From Nemertoderma westbladi (lineage: Eukaryota > Xenacoelomorpha > Nemertodermatida > Nemertodermatidae), in assembly GCA_032718475.1 (NCBI GenBank), contig JAUCBJ010005847.1:1-33865 (forward strand): a DNA stretch of 33,865 nt, read 5' to 3'. The notes under the pieces are model-generated. The model did not search any database, was not told the origin of the DNA, and saw only the letters and a list, made by a program, of their open reading frames with translations. How positions within the stretch are numbered: the first letter of the stretch is position 1; each line of letters starts with the position of its first letter. Made by a program: the position numbers and the translations under genes. This document shows positions 29,641 through 33,865 of the stretch, piece after piece.

Positions 29641-32270
29641 TTGTTAGCGAGTAAACTCCACTTATTTTAACTATTGAGTATCCGTTGGCAATTAGTCCCT
29701 ATAAAATTACGCAGTAATGTAAAGAACATTTACCCTCAACACAACATCACTTGATGCAATAAATACTCAACTATGCGGAACTTCACATTTAACTTGTACA
29801 CACTTTATTTCATGGGTTTTCTAAATAGCATTTTCCAATTGAACATCATAATATATCAGGGTTTATCAGGTGTCGTCAAGTGGGTGAATTTGACCGTGTG
29901 GGGGTGACTTTGATATTAGAGACCAATGAATGAGTTTTGTTGTCTTAATTAAATTAATAATTTGGTTTTTGTGGTAGCGGGATATTTGAACTCATTAATG
30001 GAAACCTGTAATTTCTGAAGTCAATTCTTTATTCAGAAGTTTGCAACCCAGTATGTGATGTTTTTATGTGGATTTAATTGTAGGCCTACGGTATGATTTA
30101 CCGTAACTGGTTTCTATTAAGAAATACTTATTTTTTGAACACCTTTAATTTGCCATATATGCGGTACGGATAGATATGTTTATTTAGGTTTGTTCGCGAG
30201 ACCCTGTTTTGTATACCCTTATGAATTTCAGCCCCAGAAAATGCTCATATCCGAAAAGATTTCTAAATTTTTATTGCATTTTTTCGTCATGCATTGCCCG
30301 TGCCGCATTTACTATTTTGAATCACTCATAACTTTTCAACCGACAAACATATGAAAAAACGGTTTCGATATTCAGAAAGCACAGAAAATTATGTATCTCA
30401 TAGATATTACCTAACAATCTATCATACTGGAACAGGTCCCTTTTCTCGTAAATACTAAAAAAAATGTATTTGGAAGTAAAAAGCGCAAAAATGTTTAGTT
30501 TTGTTACTATTGGTCAATCTTTTAAGATTAATTTCCTGAAAACCTACTAGCTGTTTCCTCGATGGCAGTATAACATATTTTTTTAAATAATTAATAAATT
30601 AATTAATCAAAATTTGAGTAATAATTATCAGAATCATCCCTGATTAAGTAGTGAATATAATACAAAATGTCCAAAGGAAAACCAAAGTATCAAAGTATCC
30701 CCAATTGGGGGGAGGGGGGGGGGGGGGGGAGTAAGATAATCAATTTGGGGTGAATATCTCAGATCCTTGATAGATCCTTATATGTGGGACTGTATGGCCA
30801 TTCCAAGATGTTATTGTTATAATGTTAATGCAAAGCAATCAAAATTACAAAAAAACCGCAAAAACACTCATAGTCACATCGCTTGACAGTATTCAGAACA
30901 TGTTAGATCCCCCCTGGATAAGTGCCATATAGTAAAGCTCCTTCCCCTTTGTCCACACTAACAACACATTAGGTAAGTTTACTTACTCAAATTTAAACGG
31001 CGAAAAGGGAAGGTTTCAGGTTGCGACGAAAATAACGTTTTTATTAAGCAAAACAGCGTATTGCAACATTCGTAAAATAAACATAATTAAACATAAGCAC
31101 GAGTAAAATAATTATATAATAAAATAATATAACATTATTATTCTTAAAGGCCAACCAGTTCACTGCTAATAGGATGATTATAAACAAGCTGTGATGGGTG
31201 TTAGTTATCCAATGCTATTTATCAATTAAGTGAAAGGAGCAGGTTATTGTGACATGTAAAACTAACCAAAACAATTAACGGGAGTCGTTGCACATGGTAA
31301 CGGTAACAGTTTCATAAACAGCTGCCGGTACACAATAACCTTTATTGAGTTGATTTTATTTATCGGGGCGTAGATTGCTCTTGGCCAAGAGTGGACGCTG
31401 GTTAATCCTTCTCACGGGCGAATTTGCTGGGAATATAAAGGCCCATTACTTGCCACTGTAACCTTCTCCTATCCCTTAATTGGCAATCATTTACTGTGCG
31501 TGCAGGTTTCTCACTGAGAAATCGGAACGGCTGTTCGAAAACTCCTACTTTTCATCTTTGTGATGATGATTATTTTTTAAAGAGTTTCAATACTATTGGT
31601 TTATATTAATATACAATATTACAATTTTACTTACACTTTACACATCTGTTACTTCAATGTTTTAGAGCTCTGGAATCAAGTTACGGTACTTTACAGAAAT
31701 CTTGGAGATAAAGGGGATTATTAGTCGATCGAGACACTTTCTAAAAGCTTGTAAAATAGTTCAGAGGGAACGAACTATTACATAATAATTCGATGTTTGA
31801 ACTAATTGGGGATGCGTTGGTAATGCAACTGTAAAAAAAAATGTAATAAATCTATAGTCGATTCGGTCTGGGTGGCCTTTATTTTTTTGATACTTTGTTT
31901 ACATCGTTAGTAATAAGCCTACATAAAAATATATTTGAAAAATATTATAAAATACCCATGAGAATGCAATAATTAGAGTGGCTGTTTTAATAATACAGTC
32001 ACTGTTAACATTCCTTAAAATATTGTTATATTATATCTAAAATTATGAGCTAATATTATATGGTAAATTTTCACCTTTAAGCCTTAACATAAATGCAGAG
32101 TCCTAACGCTCGAAGTTGAATTGCACTAAAGTAAAATACAAACTATACCAACATGGCTGAATCGATGCATGAGAGTGGAGAATAATATTCACATATTTGT
32201 CAACAATAATTAGTAATTCACAAGAGTGCACTAATATTGAATTCACCGCGCCAGTCCCCAAAGTTTATAC
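29641..32270. other. Convergent intergenic DNA between CFAP47 and Hox1
   Basis: No gene was recognised. The segment is AT-rich, with TAGGCCTA at 30081-30088 and a G-rich tract at 30707-30729 (16 consecutive G at 30714-30729). A less AT-rich block at about 31190-31520 (CAGCTGCCGG, CTTGGCCAAGAG, GGCAATCATTTACTGTGCG) could be regulatory. A minus-strand AATAAA at 31883-31878, about 390 bases past the Hox1 stop, may be its polyadenylation signal. Confidence 0.45.
30707..30729. repeat. G-rich tract (6 G, A, 16 G)
   Basis: This is a G run interrupted by one A. It is one of six C or G tracts of at least 16 bases in the window. Confidence 0.95.
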
Positions 32271-32382
32271 TTATTTGCCTTCTTTTACCAGTTTTTTTTG
32301 TTTCATTCGCCGATTTTGGAACCAGATTTTCACTTGGTTTTCATTAAGGTTCAAGGATGCTGCAATCTCAACCCGCCTTGCT
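32271..32382 (-). CDS. Hox1: Hox1/labial homeobox exon: 3' half of homeodomain, partial
   Basis: Minus-strand reading gives [12 protein letters not shown] directly followed by [18 protein letters not shown], then LVKEGK and TAA (32273-32271). This is homeodomain residues about 29-60: the end of helix 1-2 region, helix 2 and recognition helix 3, with Trp48, Phe49, Gln50, Asn51 and Arg53. [11 protein letters not shown] and [18 protein letters not shown] are diagnostic of the Hox1/labial group. The exon starts after TTTTATAG (AG at 32384-32383), so the intron splits the codon of Arg28 in phase 2. The upstream homeodomain half and hexapeptide exon were not found and probably lie beyond the window. 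The C-terminal tail after the homeodomain is very short for Hox1. A GTAAAAG after KKL could instead be a donor, giving a longer tail elsewhere. Hox1 is a nuclear DNA-binding regulator of anterior patterning. Too short for usual gene finders, but the residues are unmistakable. Confidence 0.85.
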
Positions 32383-32569
32383 CTATAAAATAATATAAAA
32401 AATATTACATATGCATAAATATAAAATTGTGTCAACATTACTTACACCTATTATGGTATGCTTTTTATAAATTAATATACAATAATTGTTTATTATCAAG
32501 AATTAGTTATTGTTTTTATATTTCGTTGTTATGCCTGTTTTATTAATTCACAATTTCACTGCATCATGT
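32383..32569. other. Intron-side DNA upstream of the Hox1 exon
   Basis: This is AT-rich sequence 5' (minus strand) of the homeobox exon, including the T-rich acceptor tract. Reading the homeodomain frame into it gives unrelated Phe/Tyr/Ile residues, as expected for an intron. Confidence 0.6.
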
Positions 32570-33461
32570 CCCAGAATATAGTGTCGTAATTCAGTGACAC
32601 GCCCCCCCCCCCCCCCCTAATTTTTCTACAAATCTTAATGAGATTGCATGAAATTTGAAACAGAGATAGTTTCACCTCCCGACCACTGACTGGGTGAGCC
32701 AGAATTTATATTTTTGCTTTCAATCTTTTCTACAAGCGTTAAAAAAAGTGTCTCCAGCGATATTACACCAGTTACACCGCAGTTATTCTTCTACCTTATA
32801 GCTGTTTCTTGGTACCAATGGTAAGCTGGCCCTGCAAGGATTTCAAATATGTAACGCAATTTGAATTTTGTTGAAAAATAGCTGAGATATGAGCGTTCAA
32901 ATATTGCATGGTTTTGCACCGGCGCGAGGCTATTTTATTCTATTTAATAAACATAATCTGGAACATTTTGTTTATCCAAATACGTAGCTGGGCAACAGTG
33001 CATTACATCTTTAATCATACTATTACGTGACTATTCATTCATACAATTAAAAAATGTTCCAGAATATGGTTTATTTATTAAATAGAATAAAATAGCCTCG
33101 CGCCGGTGCAAAACCATGCAATATTTGAACGCTCATATCTCAGCTATTTTTCGACAAAATTCAAATTGCGTTACATATTTGAAATCCTTGCAGGGCCAGC
33201 TTTCCATTGGTACCAACAAACAGCTATAAGGTAGAAGAATAACTGCGGTGTAACTGGTGTAATATCGCTGGAGACACTTTTTTTAACGCTTGTAGAAAAG
33301 ATTGAAAGCAAAAATAAAAATTCTGGCTCACCCACTCAGTGGTCGGGAGGTGAAACTAACTCTGTTTCAAATTTCATGGAATCTCATTAAGATTTGTAGA
33401 AAAATTAGGGGGGGGGGGGGGGGGGGTGGCGTGTCACTGAATTACGACACTATATTCTGGG
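32570..33461. repeat. 890-bp fold-back element with mirrored C16/G19 tracts
   Basis: Arms 32570-32969 and 33051-33461 are inverted copies with high identity (for example GCACCGGCGCGAGGCTATTT against its exact complement) around an 81-bp loop. The ends are CCCAGAATATAGTGTCGTAA and its complement. A C16 tract at 32602-32617, next to TAATTTTTCTAC, faces a G19 tract at 33408-33426. No transposase or clear target duplication is seen. It probably lies in the Hox1 intron, about 190 bases from the acceptor. High arm identity suggests a young element. Confidence 0.85.
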
Positions 33462-33865
33462 AAATGGTGTATTACTTTACACCCTGTTCTTAGAGTAATA
33501 TTGATGGTGATATGTATTTTACATACTTCGGCTAACATCCATGAAATACAATGCGCTACATCTCTGCAAAAAAATATAACACCGCCAGAGTTCAAGATCG
33601 ACATAAAAAGTTGCGTGCCCAAGTCACCGGCGGAATTGATCACCATTGATCACCTGAAAAAGATCGCAAACCCCCGCCCCTAACTTAATAGAGTTCAAGA
33701 TCTGCCTTATGAAATCCACAATTCTTCTGAAATTTCAAGACTATGTGTATTTATCAAACGTTTAGGAATGCTAAGGGCTGACCTCGACCTCCTACCATCA
33801 GGCCGCCATAGGCCATAGATCTTATGTCTTACATGCAGGGTAGTGCTGGGTTTTTACTATGATGT
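33462..33865. other. Non-coding or unrecognised end of window
   Basis: Short open frames on both strands (for example 33501-33683 +) resemble nothing I recognise. No homeodomain N-terminal half or YPWM-type hexapeptide was found on the minus strand here. Confidence 0.4.

Noticed and set aside
1-33865. CRISPR arrays, bacterial operons or phage features
   Set aside because: The window has spliceosomal introns, a homeobox and LINE relics; the tandem repeat at 3160-3940 has no spacers.

Overview
The window is animal nuclear DNA, probably from a marine invertebrate. It is AT-rich and repeat-laden, with widely spaced genes, spliceosomal splice sites, a ciliary-axoneme gene, an ShK-type cysteine-repeat gene and a Hox homeobox exon. 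No exact taxon can be read from it. An acceptor 11 bases before the CFAP47 start codon and an intron inside a Hox1 homeobox would fit a tunicate or another lineage with reduced, reorganised genes, but that is a guess.

Layout. 1-1250: AT-rich flank with two hairpin repeats. 1250-2832 (-): terminal exon of a secreted-type protein with ten ShK-like repeats. 3160-3940: 30-bp minisatellite with a 246-bp higher-order period. 4000-9110: non-coding DNA with a LINE relic (7468-8120, -). 9113-11672: 2.5-kb fold-back repeat full of RFX X-box-like motifs. 11862-14060: fold-back family; its second, degenerate copy carries the broken C-terminal part of a retroelement protein. 14060-17400: small inverted repeats, a long C tract and two LINE relics (15965-16106 and 16250-16938, +). 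17400-19660: AT-rich upstream region of the main gene. 19672-29100 (+): a 3,142-codon CFAP47 gene in one uninterrupted coding exon. 29100-32270: AT-rich convergent intergenic DNA with a G tract and a doubtful LRR-like relic. 32271-32382 (-): a 112-bp Hox1/labial homeobox exon ending in a stop codon. 32570-33461: an 890-bp fold-back element with C/G tracts, lying upstream of that exon, presumably in its intron.

The three real genes have unrelated roles: CFAP47 in the axonemal central apparatus, Hox1 in axial patterning, and the ShK-repeat protein probably extracellular. CFAP47 and Hox1 are convergent. The recurring theme of the rest is fold-back DNA: at least four inverted repeats, two of them with long C/G tracts at matching places, plus eroded non-LTR retrotransposon tails.
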